From the NCBI RefSeq assembly GCF_000750955.1, contig NZ_CCEJ010000004.1, positions 186,001 through 250,000 on the forward strand: 64,000 nucleotides of DNA. Direction: 5' to 3'. The notes beneath the pieces were generated by a model. It made no database searches. It was not told where the DNA came from and saw only the letters and a program-made list of their open reading frames with translations. Source of the stretch: Criblamydia sequanensis CRIB-18 (GTDB taxonomy: Bacteria; Chlamydiota; Chlamydiia; Chlamydiales; Criblamydiaceae). Shown piece after piece: positions 63,892 through 64,000 of this stretch. Position numbers and translations under genes: made by a program. Numbering within the stretch: the stretch's first letter is position 1; the number at the start of each line of letters is the position of its first letter.

Positions 63892-64000
63892 TTACTTTAA
63901 GATCTTAGATACTGTACCGGCACCGATAGTACGTCCGCCTTCACGAATCGCAAATCTCATACCTTCTTCCATCGCAATAGGGGCGATCAACTTAACAGTT
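63892..64000 (-). CDS. tuf: elongation factor Tu, C-terminal end (partial)
   Basis: Thirty-five residues are visible before a TAA stop: [20 protein letters not shown], then [14 protein letters not shown]. This is the invariant C-terminal beta-barrel of EF-Tu, which delivers aminoacyl-tRNA to the ribosome. The gene continues beyond the right edge and would precede tRNA-Trp and secE in the same direction. A small hairpin (TGGGTAG/CTACCCA, 63850-63877) lies between it and the tRNA. Confidence 0.97.
   Translation of the reverse strand, partial: TVKLIAPIAMEEGMRFAIREGGRTIGAGTVSKILK

Overview
The window is a gene-dense, AT-rich bacterial chromosome segment that I read as belonging to an environmental member of the Chlamydiae (Parachlamydia/Waddlia/Criblamydia-like). 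The evidence is gene order. The run tuf - tRNA-Trp - secE - nusG - rplK - rplA - rplJ - rplL - rpoB - rpoC lies close to a transaldolase gene and to a seven-gene V-type ATPase operon (E, DUF2764, A, B, D, I, K). A cdaA-ybbR pair lies beside cydAB. Both arrangements are familiar from Chlamydia. A mitochondrial-type aconitase, malate synthase, isocitrate lyase, FolP/FolC and a desaturase point to a lineage with wider metabolism than the animal-pathogenic Chlamydia. The family-level placement is inference from recalled synteny.

Layout. 1-2.3 kb: the end of an unknown gene, acpS, a small charged protein, a YciE/YciF-type ferritin-like protein and a 51-aa DUF3309 membrane peptide. 2.3-9.3 kb: a fatty acid desaturase converges on a tight nusB-murB-PHP-folC operon; aconitase diverges from nusB. 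9.3-14.1 kb: unknown proteins, a DnaQ-like exonuclease, MnmM-like methyltransferase and an Inc-like two-hairpin protein. 14.1-20.3 kb: rsmE, ybbR, cdaA and folP on the minus strand, cydAB on the plus strand. 20.3-28.3 kb: a CHLPS-like hydrolase, two tandem sodium:alanine symporters, a TIP-like aquaporin and a HerA/VirB4-like ATPase. 28.5-36.7 kb: a secreted His-rich protein, a YchJ-like protein, aceB-aceA plus an Inc-like protein, unknown proteins, aroG and a probable lipoprotein. 36.7-44.3 kb: V-ATPase operon. 44.3-51.7 kb: an accessory block of small secreted or low-complexity proteins, a large helical protein, a zinc-ribbon protein and transaldolase. 52.2-64 kb: the transcription/translation block.

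How the parts fit. Aconitase, malate synthase and isocitrate lyase imply a TCA cycle with a glyoxylate bypass. Cytochrome bd provides a quinol oxidase. The V-ATPase proteolipid carries the residues that bind Na+ in Enterococcus hirae NtpK, and the AgcS pair are Na+-driven, so a Na+-based energy cycle is plausible. Several secreted proteins are dominated by His, Asn, Asp, Ser or Gly and are the least explained genes here. I found no insertion sequence, phage, CRISPR array or rRNA operon. No complete new multi-gene system is evident. The best leads are the low-complexity secreted proteins, the Inc-like proteins, the TIP-like aquaporin filter, the Na+ signature and the RNA structures around rpoB.
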